DNA of 64,000 bases from Balaenoptera acutorostrata (GCF_949987535.1 NC_080075.1:58563636-58627635), one strand, 5' to 3'; counted from the first letter of the stretch, positions 43,546 to 55,367 are shown. The notes: generated by a model not told the origin, from the sequence alone. Program-made: numbers and translations.

Positions 43546-44409
43546 CCTGATACGATGACAAACGTCTTGGGAGTTGGATTTCACCTTTACTTTGCTCTAG
43601 GAATGGCCAAGTTTGATGGCCAGTGTCTGATGAGAGACACTGGCTCTGGGGAGCAGAGAAGGTGGGGATCTGAGAGTGTCGGGCAGGGAGGGCTCTTTGC
43701 TAGCTTGGCTTAGAGGGTGGAGGGACCAGGCTCACAGACTCAGAATTTGCAGGTTTCTGGATTCGGACTTTCTGTATGGTTGGCAAGGCTCTCCGTGCCC
43801 TGGGCCCTGGCAGAAGCGTGCTTCTTACCAGGCCCAGGGATGATTGGTGAAGGGGGAGCAGGGGGCACAGCGGTGGGGGCTTTGTTCCCTAAATGCCATT
43901 CACATGACTCTCTGACCTCAGAGTCCTTCCCCTTTCTCTTGTCTTTTTTCTCCTTCACTGCCTTTGGCCCTGCTTCAGTTTCCCTTCTCTATTTTCCTTT
44001 TCTCAATCCACACAAAGCCCACAGAGGCCTGGAGCTGCCCTGGGGCCTCCTGCCTCTTGTGAGGTTGGTTTCCAGTTCCTGGACTGCAGACCTGGGGCCG
44101 TCAGCCCTGGAGGGGCACGGGGAGGCCTCGGGGGGTGGGGGGGGCCTGGTTGGGAGCAGGCAGGCCAATGACCCAGCACCCCAAGGCTGGCCCTGCACCT
44201 GGCATCCCGTGGCGGGGGGGCAGGTGGCGAGCCTCAGTATCTGATGGTGCCCCCGGTGCAGGCCAAGCCCCTCCCCACCCATCCACGACAGACAGGCCTT
44301 GCTCATTGCAGAGCCCATCCCACTGGCCTCAAGTCCTTCTCAGCGAAGAAGGTGGCACCCAGATGTGGCACTCTGGCTTAGAGCTTCATCTTTAGTTTCT
44401 AGAAGCTTT
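43546..44409. other. Unique GC-rich sequence
   Basis: No supported gene. G-runs lie at 44128-44147. Confidence 0.45.
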
Positions 44410-44570
44410 TCCCACAATGCTTCTGAACCCTGTCTGCTCATTCAGAATCACCTGCGTAACTTCCCAAACAGAATGATGACCAGGCCTCAAGCCGAGGCTC
44501 TGGTTTCTTTGGTCTGAAGCGTAGGCCGGGGTGGATAGAGTGTAGTCTCCCCAGGTGATTCCGATCAGGA
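44410..44570 (+). mobile_element. MER5A-like hAT fragment
   Basis: 'attcagaatcacctgcgtaacttcccaaac ... ccaggtgattccgatcaggaatcagg' matches a MER5-type element. Confidence 0.65.
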
Positions 44571-46439
44571 ATCAGGAGCGAGAGCCTCTCTTTGACTGAG
44601 GGCCGAGTGTCACAGAGAGAACACGGAATGCAGTTTAGGAAACCTGTGCTTTAGTCAGACCACCCTCAGTGAGACATGTGTCCCTGGGCACAGCTCCTTC
44701 TGTCTGCCGTCACTGGCACCCTAAGGAGAAATTGACCAATTTGTGGAATTTCAGACTTGGAAGGGGCCCTGAAGGTCAACCAATCCATGCATCCCTTGTT
44801 CTCCAGACGAGAGGACTGTGCCCGGAGGGAGTAAGTGGAGTGCCCAGGGTCCCAGAGGGCTTGGGCAGGGTCAGGAAACCAGCCCAGTCTTGGGTCAGTC
44901 CCCTCCCCCTGGCTACTCTCAGCCGGGCCCCTCTTGGGGAGTTCTCTCTAGATGAGATTGCTGGGGAGATTGTGTCTCTGGGAGCAGTTCTGGAGGGGGT
45001 CTGGTCTCCCCACTGTTTCCTGGAGGAGGAGACGGGCCTTCCGAGCCTGGAGGGGGAGGAGGGGGAAGCACTGGCTAGAACCAGCGGGCGTTGCTCTCAG
45101 CCAAACTTTGCAAGAGAACTTGCAGAGACGCTGACTTTTTGCAGCTGTTTTATGAGGTCTGTGGACTGAAAAGGGAAGTTTGGCTGCATTTAGAAAGTTG
45201 TCCACAAAGAGGAATGGCGGGGGCAGGGGTGGGGAGGGTGGCGGGTTGCGCGGAGCTGGAGGAAGAAGCTGGGCGATCCGGGAGAGATGCCAGCGGGGGC
45301 CTGAGGACAAGGGTTTGATTTGGGACCACATGTTGTCACTTCGGAAGCTCTTGGGGTTGGGAGGTGGGGCTGGGGGAAAGTGCAGGGGAGAGGAAAAGAA
45401 AAGAAAGGGAGAAGGGGGAGGGCAGGAGTTCCCAGCCTGGGAGCCTGGCTTTTTCTTGGATTGGAAGCAAACATGGAGGGTGCTGGGAGCATGGCCAGTT
45501 CTGCCCCAGAGGCCCAGCCAGTGGTTTCCTCTAGAGGGGCCCAGGGACATGGTGAGAGGTGCTGAGAGAGGGAGAAGCTTTGTCAAGATGGCGCAACCCA
45601 CAGGAGGGGCATGTTAAAGGAGGAACTTCCCCTTCCCCCAAGGTGTTCAGAGATTTCTCTGCGCAGCCTGAAATGTCCCATCCTTCAAGGCCAGGAAGGC
45701 ATCCAACTTCTCCCTGGACCGACCTGGGGCCCAGGCTCCAAGGCGGCAGCAGGAAGGATACTGCACAAGGCTCCGGAGGCCTGGATGGTTTCCGAGGGCC
45801 TGGTTGAAGATCCCCACGCCTCAGTTTCCTGTTCTCGCTGGCACCCGGGAGGAACCGTCCCACTGCCCTGTAACAAGTGCCCTGGCCCCAAGCACCAGGA
45901 AAGACAATGGCGCTCCTGATGGCTATGTGGTCACACTCCCCCTGCCCCTGCCAAGCCCACTGCCCTCCCAGAGTCTCTGGCACCGGTAGGGTGCTGCACT
46001 CTGCTGCCCTCAAGCCCAGCCTTGTCCATGCCCGTGTATGTAGGAGCAGAGTGAGGGGGTGGAGGTGGGGGGACCGTGACCTTGACCCGAAGCTCTCTCA
46101 CAGAAGATCCTGCCCCCACCAGAAATGTGCCTAGCAGAGCTTCTCTTCCCAAGGCCGCCCCACTCCAGAGGACCACGAGAAGAGACTCTAAGAGGCAGGG
46201 CCCCTCTCTCCTGACACTGACCATGCCACCCTGGCCGCAGAGACGGTGCTGCTGTCTTTCTCAGGGACATGGTAGAATGGGCATCCAGAGGGATCCACTC
46301 TGAGGATGGGCAGAGAGGGAAGACCTGCACTGGTTCTGCCTCAGTGGCTGAGCATCTGAGGCCAGAAGAACACCTCTCAAAAGAGACTGCTTAGTGTGTC
46401 CTGGCAAAGAAAGCAACTTGACTCAACTCAACAAGACTT
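44571..46439. other. Mostly unique GC-rich sequence
   Basis: A MIR/L2-like patch lies at 44735-44900 ('ggaatttcagacttggaaggggccctgaaggtcaaccaatcc'). The purine-rich segment 45350-45430 and the 217-codon minus-strand frame at 44948-45601 show no recognisable protein family. Confidence 0.45.
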
Positions 46440-46560
46440 CCACTCATTCTGTTGTTCAGTGAGTCTTTACTGACTTCCAACTATGTGCCAAGTGCTGTGT
46501 TAAGTGCTGGGGATGTAGAAGACAACACACCAGACTTAGTCCCTGGTGGAGGCGCTTGAG
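46440..46560 (-). mobile_element. L2/MIR-type 3' end
   Basis: 'gttcagtgagtctttactgacttccaactatgtgccaagtgctgtgttaagtgctggggatgta' is an L2-type reverse-complement 3' end. Confidence 0.75.
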
Positions 46561-47015
46561 GGCTCTCTGTGCGTCTGTGTCTCCACTATACCCATGAGGG
46601 TGGCCATGGTGCCAGGGCGGGAGGAGGCAAAGCCCTTACTCCTGTGGTCTCACTGGGGAGACAAGATGCACATACATGAAACACTCAGAGAACGAGATGA
46701 AGTTTAAATGAATACATTATCCCCTCTGGTAACCACATGTTGAAGTGAACACGACCAGGTTCAGGCTATGCAGGTCTACAAGTGCTGTGAGTGGACCTGA
46801 TGGGGCAGCCCTACTGCGTCTGGGTTATTCTCCAAGCTTCTTGGAAGGATCTGATTAGGTGGGCCTGACTATCAACCTTGAAAAAAGTCATCAGTTCTGC
46901 CATGAGTGTACTGGACTGGAAAAATCTATATAGATCCTACCATCTTTCTTGGTTCCTTCTTCCCATTTCCCCCGTCTCCTCCTCCTTCCTCCATCTCACT
47001 CAGAGCCAGAAGCCT
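46561..47015. other. Unique sequence, no gene seen
   Basis: No supported gene or repeat. Confidence 0.4.
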
Positions 47016-47175
47016 TCCATGGCCAATGACTGGATGGCAGGTTTGGCTGAACGCCTTCTGTTTACAAAGCACAGTGCTAGCTGCAATAGGTTTATAGAGA
47101 TAAACAACATGGACCTTATCCTTAAGGACCTTCCAACCAGCTTGGGTTCACAAATTGCTATAATAGGAGATAGTG
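47016..47175 (-). mobile_element. L2-type fragment
   Basis: 'gtttacaaagcacagtgctagctgcaataggtttatagagataaacaacatggaccttatccttaaggacc' resembles the reverse-complement L2 end. Confidence 0.55.
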
Positions 47176-47269
47176 AAAGATGTATGTGGGGACTGCAAAT
47201 AACAGGAAAGTTGAGTCTCATCCCTGGTATAGGATTTGGAATATCGATTCTGTGTTATTTGTGTGTGTG

Positions 47270-47500
47270 TGGGGGGGTGGGTATGCTGTCTACTGTTTGT
47301 TGTTTGTTTTTATCTCAAACTTCAGAAAAATTATAAGAACAGTAATGGGTAATTTCTGTAAGCCCTTTCCCAACATTCACCAGTTGTTTACATTTGATGG
47401 AATCATTTGAGAACAAGTTAGAGACATTTTGCTCTTTTACCACTAAACACTTCAGTGTGTATTTCAAGGACATTGTTTTTTACGTAGTCTGGTTTCCTTA
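47270..47500 (-). mobile_element. Old L1 (L1ME-like) 3' region
   Basis: 'tctcaaacttcagaaaaattataagaacagtaatgggtaatttctgtaagccctttcccaacattcaccagttgtttacattt' and 'cacttcagtgtgtatttcaaggacat' match the same old L1 family as 10120-10580. Confidence 0.78.
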
Positions 47501-48649
47501 TAGCTGGGCCTTCTTCCTCTCATTTTCAGACAGTATTGGATCACTCTGTCCCCTAAATAAAGCTTATTTAATGGGAGACAACTAGCTTGATCTTCTGCTT
47601 GATACCATGCTGGTGGCTGGGCCACTGGGGGCTGCTGGGTCATAGGGTTCCCCTGGGAGTCTCTGCTGGCCTCAGTGGCTGTGCCCAAGTCGGCTTGCTA
47701 CCAGGCAGCCAAGCTGCCCCCTTAGAGGCCTGGCCAGGCCTTGGCTGAACTCTCTGCTCTCTTTCCCTCCACTTCGTTCTTGACTCTTCTGCACATTCTC
47801 CCACCCACAGATACGAACGTCGCATGATGTTGACTTTCCAGTGTCCAGCACGGCCTGGTGGAAGCAGAGTGAGCTTGTTTGGACACTTTCTCTGGGCCTT
47901 GGAGGCCGGCCCGGGCTCCTCTGAGAACACAGGAGGCTTCCTTTCCCTGCCTCGCAAGAGGAGCGAGGTGCTATGGCAGTCTGGCTCCAAGGCCTGTGGT
48001 CCTGCTCAGCACTGGCAGTCTTAGGCTGAGGGAACATTTTTCCAGAGTACAGCTGAGGGACAGAATGTCTCCACGACATGGGCTGGGATGGGCAGGGTTT
48101 TGGAAAGGCCCCTGCTTGTTCTGGGAGGTGTTCAGGATGCTGAGGTTTTGGAAATCCATGGTGGCTGTTCATGACTGCTCCCGGCTTTGGGAGGAGGAAT
48201 GAATGGGTGCCCGTTTCCTTGGGTTCAGTGGCAAAGGTGAAGCCCAGGACTGCTGACCCCTCGGCTGGGCCTGGGGAGGGTGCTGGGCTTTGAAGGGGAA
48301 CACAGCCTAGAGGACTGGACCTTGGAGTCATGAGATGCTGCCCACATACAAGGAGCCTTGCCTGGAGGTCTTTCAGCACTGGCCAGGACACAAACCCAAA
48401 GTGATCTCCGGGCTGTACTCAGGGGTGCCTCTGATGGAGCAGGTAGGAGAAACCCCAGGGAACCCATGAGACAGAACATACTGGAGGAATTGAACTAGGC
48501 AGATCAATCTCGTGCAAAGAAAGGCCAAGGGAAGGGAGAGCCCAGAGCAGGCCTGAGCAGTCAAGAAATGCTCTGGGGCGGAAGGGAAGCCTGCTTTCTG
48601 CAGCCTCTCCCTCTGTTCTGCTCTTGTACACAACCACCCAGGGTCCTGT
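47501..48649. other. Unique sequence, no gene seen
   Basis: Long minus-strand frame 47672-48391 has no recognisable domain. No repeat seen. Confidence 0.45.
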
Positions 48650-48735
48650 TCCAGCTCTGTTCGGTCACTTTGGGCAGGTTGATTTACATTCTTGGGCCTG
48701 TTTCCTCCTCTGTGAAATAGGAAGTGGGCCACCTG
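48650..48735 (+). mobile_element. MIR SINE fragment
   Basis: 'gtcactttgggcaggttgatttacattcttgggcctgtttcctcctctgtgaaatagga' is MIR core. Confidence 0.78.
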
Positions 48736-48794
48736 AGCCGTCTCCCTGGGGCAGTGAGTACTGAGAGGTAGTCCAGCGAGGTCGGTGGGTTGCA

Positions 48795-48945
48795 GAGGAG
48801 CTCGGAGAGCTTATGAAAATACAGATGCCTGGGCCCCAGCCCAGACTTTGGGAGCCGATTCTCTGGGGGTGAGGCCCAGGTCTATATAGGTTTCCTTTTG
48901 AACAAGCTCCCCAGGTGGTCCTCGGATCAGAAGCCAGGTGACTAT
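48795..48945 (+). mobile_element. MER5A-like hAT transposon
   Basis: 'gagcttatgaaaatacagatgcctgggccccagcccag ... gattctctgggggtgaggcccagg ... gaacaagctccccaggtggtcct' is a near-complete MER5-type element. Confidence 0.82.
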
Positions 48946-49289
48946 GGGGTCTTTGCATCCTTAGCCCCGGAGTAAACCGCAGGCCGCCCGGATCCAGACT
49001 CAGGCCTTTATTCCTTGATGTATTTTCCCTGGTGTCGGGCAGAGCGGGGTACAGGTGGGGGCACCCTGGGCTTCCTACCTGGCAGTCCATCGGCCCCTCC
49101 CACCCAGGAGCTGAGCTGAGGTCCTGGCGGCCTGAATGCATCCCCTCTCTCCTTCCCTAAGAACGGCCTCAATGCCTCCCATTACCATCTCCATGGCACT
49201 GGCCTCCAGGGCCCCATGGAAATCACGAGGCTTTCTGAGGAGTCTTGCAGACTTCAGAAAAGACCCCGGGCCCCCTGCCCACCCCGGGC

Positions 49290-49860
49290 TCCCTGGCCCT
49301 CTAAATCCCGCTCGGAGCGCGGACACAGAGCTCCTTCTCTCCTCGGCGGCCTGGCCGCTCATTCTCCCACAGAGCTGACGTTTCTCTGCGGCCCAGCTGG
49401 CTGCAGTTTTTAGAAATAACAATATCCCCGGGGTGGGGGGGAGGAGCGGTGGGGTGAATGGGCGCCTTTGTCCGGGGCCCTGTGAAGCCCGATTAATTAT
49501 GCGCTGCGGAGCGCGGGGAGCTCGGCGGCCCGGCCCCCCGGCGGCTGAAAGGCCCCGGCTTGGGAGCGCGGCCGCCGGCTCCGCGCCGCCGCACAAAGGG
49601 CCGCGAATTAGAAAACCGCCAATTACCCCGCATTTTGTATTTGCCCTTGTTTCGCTGACACTGCGGACGGCCCCTCCCCGGGCGGCTGCACTTTGAGGGT
49701 TTTCCAGCCCTTTCTCGGTTACCAGGGGCGACTGGGCAGAGGGCTGGGGGGGCTTGGGGAGAGCGGGAGGCGCCAAGTGCCCGGTGGGATCGTGTGCGGT
49801 GGGGACTTTGGGCGGGAGACAAGCGTGTGGGTATCGCCCCCGGGGACGTGGGTCTCAAAT
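49290..49860. promoter_or_regulatory. CpG island with homeodomain-type motifs
   Basis: The most CpG-dense stretch of the window. It is GC-rich, with a NotI site (GCGGCCGC, 49568-49575) and runs such as GCGCTGCGGAGCGCGG. AT-rich motifs are embedded in it: TTAATTA at 49493-49499, GAATTAG at 49605-49611 and CAATTACC at 49620-49627, plus a SOX-like AACAAT at 49418-49423. ATTA cores in a CpG island, with no repeat signature, are typical of conserved regulatory DNA or promoters of developmental genes. No exon, TATA box or start codon context could be tied to it. The minus-strand 233-codon frame across it (49075-49776) looks like a GC-driven open frame. Confidence 0.7.
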
Positions 49861-50067
49861 CTCACGCTCTTGCCAAAGCCTGAGCCTGTACATAATGCAG
49901 ATCCCCGGGCCCCGTTGACTCAGGAGGATGGGATTGCTCAGGAAGCTGTATTTTAACAGGCAGTCTGGATGATTATATTTTTAAAAAATTAAAGTGTAAC
50001 AGTGACATGCAGATTATTTTTTAGAATACCATTTCCTTTTTTTTTTTTAAACCTAAAGTCTTTTTTT
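49861..50067. other. Unassigned; MER5-like and L1-like patches
   Basis: 'cataatgcagatccccgggccccgttgactcagg' (49890-49923) is MER5-like. The AT-rich part from 49975 probably belongs to the L1 that SINE copy L entered. Confidence 0.4.
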
Positions 50068-50408
50068 AAAATTTATTTATTTATTTTTGGCTGCGTTGGG
50101 TCTTCATTGCTGCGCACGGGCTTTCTCTTGTTGCAGTGAGCGGGGGCTACTCTTTGTTGCAGTGCGCAGGCTTCTCATTGCTGTGGCTTCTCTTGTTGCA
50201 GAGCATGGGCTCTAGGCGTGTGGGATTCAGTAGTTGTGGCACACGGGCTCAGTAGTTGTGGCTCGCAGGCTCTAGAGCGCAGGCTCAGTAGTTGTGGCGC
50301 ACGGGCTTAGTTGCTCCGCGGCATGTGGGATCTTCCTAGACCAGGGTTCGAACCGGTGTCCCCTGCATTGGCAGGTGGATTCTTAACCACTGCGCCACCA
50401 GGGACATC
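50068..50408 (-). mobile_element. CHR-type SINE (copy L) inside an L1
   Basis: Full-length minus-strand copy from 'aaaatttatttatttatttttggctgcgttggg' to 'gccaccagggacatcc'. Both flanks are AT-rich L1-like sequence. The target duplication is not resolved. Confidence 0.93.
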
Positions 50409-51120
50409 CAATATAATTTATTCTATAAAATTGTAGTATGATAGTGTTGCACATGCATAGATATTAAGTATACAGTTCCATGCACTTTGACAAATATATA
50501 CATCTGTGTTACCTGCATTCCATCAAGATTTAGAACAATTCTATCGCTCCAGAAATTCCCATGGATCTTCTTTCCAGTCTCCCCACCCCACCCTCCAGCC
50601 CCCAGGCAACCCTGTTCTGACTTCTATCATCATCTGTTCAGTTTCATCTGTTTTTGGACTTCCTTATAAATGGACTCATACAGTATCCACTTTTTTGTTT
50701 CTGATTTCTCTCATTCAGCATAATGTGTTTGAGATCCACCCATGTATCAGTAGTTTGTTTCTTTTTATTAAACGCTTTGTTTATCTGTTCACCTGTTGAT
50801 GGACGCCTGGACTGCTTCCAATTTTTGACTGTTATACATAAAGCTGCTATGATCATTTTGCGCAAGTCTTTTTTGCACACATATGTTTCAATATCTTTTT
50901 TTTTTTTCAATATCTTTTAAGAGTGGAATTGCTGGCTCATAAGGAAGGTATTAAGTTTAGCAGACACTGCCAAACTTTTCTAAAGTGGGTATACGATCTT
51001 GCATCCCCACCAGCGATGTATGAGAGTTCCGGTTGCTCTTCTTCTTTGTCAGCACTTAATATTGTCAATCTTTTTGATTTTAGACATTTTAGTGGGTATC
51101 AGGTGATTTTAAAAGCTGAG
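50409..51120 (-). mobile_element. Old L1 LINE, 3' region
   Basis: 'ctccccaccccaccctccagcccccaggcaaccctgttctgac', 'gttcacctgttgatggacgcctggactgcttccaatttttgactgttatacataaagctgctatg' and 'gcatccccaccagcgatgtatgagagttccggttgctc' read in the expected reverse-complement order of old L1 3' sequence. About 700 bp. Confidence 0.92.
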
Positions 51121-51308
51121 CTCCAATGACTACACTTGAAGAAAACGCCTGTCTAGTGTAATTCTTGCATTTGCCTGCAAAGTCCAGCAGGGTAAATGGT
51201 CTCCCCAAGGGTGACAGATGGTTGGGCAGAGATGGGATGAGAACACAGGACTCCTGACTATCAGACAAGTGCTGTCTCCTTGTTATCTTTGATGTGATAC
51301 TGCTGCAA

Positions 51309-51311
<3 letters not shown>
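51121..51311. other. Unassigned, MIR-like patch
   Basis: 'gtaaatggtctccccaagggtgacagatgg...gatgggatgagaacacagga' may be a decayed MIR. Confidence 0.35.

Positions 51312-51352
<41 letters not shown>
51312..51352. repeat. (GT)n microsatellite
   Basis: About 20 uninterrupted GT units. Confidence 0.97.
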
Positions 51353-51354
<2 letters not shown>

Positions 51355-51849
51355 GTGTGGGTTTTGCTCTGCCCAGGACCATTCAGAGTGGACCTGGAAG
51401 GGCACTTCTGAAGAGTCCCTGCCTGCCGTCCAAGCAGCAGCATCCATATCTCTCTGGGGTCGAGAGATTGGGCTTGACCAGGTAGGTGTGGACACACGCA
51501 CACACAGGGACAAGGGTAGGGGCTGGTGGCTGGCTACCCTTGACTCTTACTCAGAGGGCACAGACCAATTCTGGGAGTCCCTCTGCTCAGCTAGCCATAG
51601 AGGGAGGGTCTTAGATATTTTCTCATCAAGCACAGAGGAGGTGCTGCGTGATGGGAATGAGGGAGCGGGAGTCCTGGGGCTTCCAAAGTCCTCCTTTGCC
51701 TGTAAGCATTCTCCTAAGTAAGCTTTTAAGGCTCTCCAGAACCTGCCGTGACCTATCCTTATAGTCTTGTATCTGGCTGCCTCTGTCTGCGTATTGTACT
51801 CCAGCAGTAATGGACGCCTGTCCATCTACTGTTGTCTCTCTACCCTACC
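51353..51849. other. Unique sequence, no gene seen
   Basis: No supported gene or repeat. Confidence 0.4.
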
Positions 51850-52140
51850 TAACAATGTAGGTAGGATTGGGGACGGTATTGTCCAAGGATAGCCTCACCA
51901 AAATAAATATCCCCCCCCCACCATCCTGTTCTTGCAATGTAACTGACACTCTTCCCACTGAGAGGTGGGGTCTACATTCCCTCCCACTGAATCGGGGCAG
52001 GGGCTTGTGACTGCTCTGGCCCATAGAGTTCAGCAGAAGTGATGATTTTGGATACTAAGTCATATAAAGGACATAACTTCCACCCTGCTCTCTCTCTTTT
52101 TTGGGGATGCTTCCCCTAGGAACACAGCCTAGGGAGGGAC
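51850..52140 (+). mobile_element. MLT1-type LTR fragment
   Basis: 'cccactgagaggtggggtctacattccctcccactgaatcggggcaggggcttgtgactgctctggcccatagagttcagcagaagtgatg' is an MLT1-type LTR 5' half. The 3' half is missing. Confidence 0.72.
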
Positions 52141-52574
52141 TGGGGTGGTGAACAAGGATCAGAGGAATAAATGAATAAAACAAGAGAGGGCCTTGCATGG
52201 AAGGAACAGTGATGGGAGTGCCATGGAGAATAATTGACTCAACTGCACCTGAGGGCCAAACAAAAATCAAAATCAAAATCAAAATCACTCTTGAAAAAAA
52301 AAAATCACTCTTGGAAATGATGCTACCGACTTTTTTTCCCTATCAGTAATTATTTTAATTTTTTATATTTATTTTTATATTTATATTTATAATTTTTATA
52401 TTTAGTTTTTCCAGAAGTATATGACATTTGTTTTTGTCTACTTACAAAACAGCATATTCATATTCATATTCAACTGATACGAAGAGTTCAACAGAAATGT
52501 TTGATTGAAGGGAACCCATGTCTGTGACAGACCATCTCTGAGGACAGATGTCCTCAGTTTAGATATATTCCTCC
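52141..52574. other. AT-rich sequence with simple repeats
   Basis: (ATCAAA)n at 52262-52286, a tandem duplication of AAATCACTCTTG on either side of an A-run near 52284-52314, and a (TATTTA)-rich tract at 52355-52405. No gene seen. Confidence 0.6.
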
Positions 52575-52770
52575 ATTTCTTTCTTTTTATTTTCTTCCAA
52601 TTTTATAGAGCTATAATTGATGTATGGCACTGTGTAAGTTTGCATAAAGCTTACATGTAAGTACAGCACAATGATTTGACTTCCATACATCATGAAATGA
52701 TTAGCGCAATAAGTTCAGTGAACGTACATCATCTCATATAGATACAAAATTAAAGATACTACGGACTTTA
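52575..52770 (-). mobile_element. L1 LINE 3' end
   Basis: 'tttatagagctataattgatgtatggcactgtgtaagtttgcataaagc' and 'gatttgacttccatacatcatgaaatgattagcgcaataag' are reverse-complement L1 3' phrases. Confidence 0.85.
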
Positions 52771-52799
52771 GGACGGCACCCATATCTGTAGGCAGAGGG

Positions 52800-52975
52800 G
52801 AGAAAGGATATGAGGCAGGGATGTAGCTGTTAAATGTTTTATTTCTTTAAAAAGATAAGGAAATCTGAAGCAATATGGCAAACTGTTGACATCTGTTGAA
52901 TCTGGGGACCGGCTACATGGGGTCCTGTTAGATTATTTTTTAATGTATAATAATTAAAAAAAATATTTTGAGAGG
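52800..52975 (+). mobile_element. L1 LINE 3' end
   Basis: 'gaagcaatatggcaaactgttgacatctgttgaatctggggaccggctacatggggtcctgttagattattt' is an old L1 3' end in plus orientation. Confidence 0.65.
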
Positions 52976-54732
52976 TTGCCCATCAGGACACTGCAAACTA
53001 GTTTTGTGACTTTTGCCAGAACTCATTTCTGGTTGTAGATTGGCCTCTGAGTAGTTTATGGAGCTACATGACTCAAGTCTGTCAGGGACACAAGTCCCAA
53101 CAAGGAGCAGAATATAAAGAGTCGACTTTCCATTGACACTAAAAGCACTCATAAATAAGATCTTTGGTAAATGGAGAACGTCATTGCCTGCTGCATATAG
53201 AGTGAAACCAAATGGCTGAACAGCCACAAGAATCTATTTTTTTGACTGGTGGATCAGATCAGCCTCTCAGGACTTCATGGGAAGATCATTGATTAGCTAT
53301 CGGCCTTCCTGGGGATGACCAATACTAGACAATTGTACGGAACTGCTGTAGGCAACTCTTGGAGGGCTGCACAGCTCACACGTAGGGCCTGGGCTCTGGG
53401 CACCACTCTGATACTCATGGTGAGGGGCTCAGCAGTTGAATCTACGGTATAAGTTCTATACTAGGTGACTCTTCTCCACCCTGTTTGCCCACCATAGCTG
53501 ATGGGTATGGAGGGAATAGCTGAATCAAGCTGGGCCAGTCAGATTCTTTCAATCTCAAGATTGAAAGATTCTTTTTCTCAAGATTCTGATTCTGGGGAAG
53601 CTGTTGGAATGGGGCTGCTTTAATGGAAGTGTTCGAGGGAGGAGGTTCATTGACTCCAGCTGCTTAAGTCCTTGGAATTGCCCTGGCTCTGGCCTTTCTC
53701 AAGGCTCATTTGTTCATCCCTTTCTTGAAATTTAATAAGTTTATTATTGTTATTTGCCAGCATTGATTTCTGTTACTTGTCCTAAGGAGTAGATGAATAT
53801 AATGTTTTATTATATCTTCCAGCCTTCCACTAGTGCTGCCGCTGGTATATGTGGTATTTTTGTTGAGTTAGAAAAAGGTGCCTCTCTGGGTGGACAAATT
53901 AGAAAAAGCTCTTTTTCCCTCCAGGCAGACACAGTCCCTCACCCGGGTGGACGGTTTGGCCAGTGGAATGTGGGGTTGGGTTTCAGGCCCCATTCCACTC
54001 ATTTCCTTGGCCAGACCCCTTTGTGCAGTGCACAGACCACATAACCATTCATGGCAGCCCTGCCTGACCAACATTTGTTTCCTGGCTGATTTGTCCTCTG
54101 TGTCAAGGTGTCATTCAGAATATGAAACATTATTCCAGACAAGATTTACTAGAAGTGTTGGTCTATTGTGCAAACCCTATTCAGGACTGTAATGCTCATG
54201 ACAAAAATGTCATTTGTAATCTTTGAAATCTGTTGAAAGTCAAGCCTTAAAGGAAATTTAGGAAAACACAGCCTGGTAAAAAAAGCCTCATCTTCTGATG
54301 CATAATCTGCAGGCTTTAGAGGAAGCTTTCCATCAAATGGTCTGGCAGACATTCTTGAAATGTCAAAGGACATGACTCTTTCCCCCACGTCAACACACTA
54401 GTAAGAATGTGAAAGCCAGTGCATAGGAGTGAGTCGAAAAGGTGTCTCAGGCCATGGTGAAAGTGACATGGAAACCACAACCAAAGCACTGATGGCCAAG
54501 GGGAAGAAAATGATCTCAGGGAGGAGAAAATGTCTCGAGAGGCGGCTGCTCCAATTCTGATTCTCTAATTCAGTTTCCTGAAGGTAATGTGAGTCCCACC
54601 CCCTTTCTGAGAGAAAGCTGAGTGTAGCAAATCAAGTCAGGAGCTTTCCCAAGACAGGGGACCCACCTACCCTTACATCATGTATCATCTACCCCTGTGT
54701 CCATAAATACAGAAGGCAGTGAAGACTAGCAA
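52976..54732. other. Unassigned sequence, no gene seen
   Basis: No coding region supported. A perfect hairpin sits at 53545-53568. Confidence 0.4.
53545..53568. repeat. Perfect 11-bp-arm hairpin
   Basis: TCTTTCAATCT (53545-53555) and its exact complement AGATTGAAAGA (53558-53568), separated by only CA. A partial extra copy of AGATTCT...CTCAAGATTCTG follows. Confidence 0.93.
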
Positions 54733-54830
54733 GCAGTTAAGGTTGTGAGTCTAGAACCAGAATGCCTGGGTTCAAATCTCAACTCTGTCACTTTCCAGCT
54801 GTGTGACCTTGGACATGTTACTTAACTTCT
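54733..54830 (+). mobile_element. MIR SINE, left half (split by an LTR element)
   Basis: 'agcagttaaggttgtgagtctagaaccagaatgcctgggttcaaatctcaactctgtcactttccagctgtgtgaccttggacatgttacttaac' is a well-kept MIR 5' half that stops exactly where the MLT1 LTR starts. The 3' half reappears at about 57562. Confidence 0.92.
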
Positions 54831-55367
54831 TGTGATGGCTTGAAAACATGCCCACCATCCTTTAACTCTCCTCCCATACGAATTGGAGTCTTTCGTCCCT
54901 TCCCCTCGAACGTGGATGAGAATTTAAGAGTGCCCAGACAAATAGAATGCAGCAGAAGTAACACTGTATAATTTCCAAGGCTAGGTTAGAAAAGACCATG
55001 CAAGTTTCTGGTGGTTCCTTTTGGGACACTCATGCTGGGATCCTTCAGTCACTGTGAAAGAAATCTAGCCACCCTAGGCTACCTTGTAGAGAGATCACGT
55101 TCAAAGAAAGAGATGCCTGAGGAGCCCCAGACATCTAGCCCCAAGCCGTTTGAGTCTTCCTAGCCTATGCCCCAAGCATGCAAATGAAGACGCATTGGAG
55201 GTGACCCCAGCCCCAGCTATCCAATTGACTAGAAACTCATGAGAGAGATTCTGAAGAACTGTCTGGCTTATTCCCAGACAACCCCCAAATTTGTGAGCTA
55301 AATAAATAATTGTTATTGCTTTAAGAGCATCGTTCTGGGATGTTTTGTTATAATGCTATAGGTAGAC
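54831..55367 (+). mobile_element. MLT1-type 5' LTR of a near-complete MaLR element
   Basis: Starts 'tgtgatggcttgaaaacatgcccaccatcc', includes 'agaatgcagcagaagtaacactgtataatttccaaggctagg' and ends near 'tgttttgttataatgctataggtag'. It matches the right-hand LTR at 57020 in these landmarks. Confidence 0.85.

Noticed and set aside
47672..48391. Minus-strand open frame of 239 codons
   Set aside because: No domain or family resemblance, and overlapping open frames occur on both strands.
49075..49776. Minus-strand open frame of 233 codons across the CpG island
   Set aside because: The open frame follows from high GC. Composition is Ala/Arg/Gly/Pro-rich and no family is recognisable. A real first exon here cannot be excluded without transcript data.
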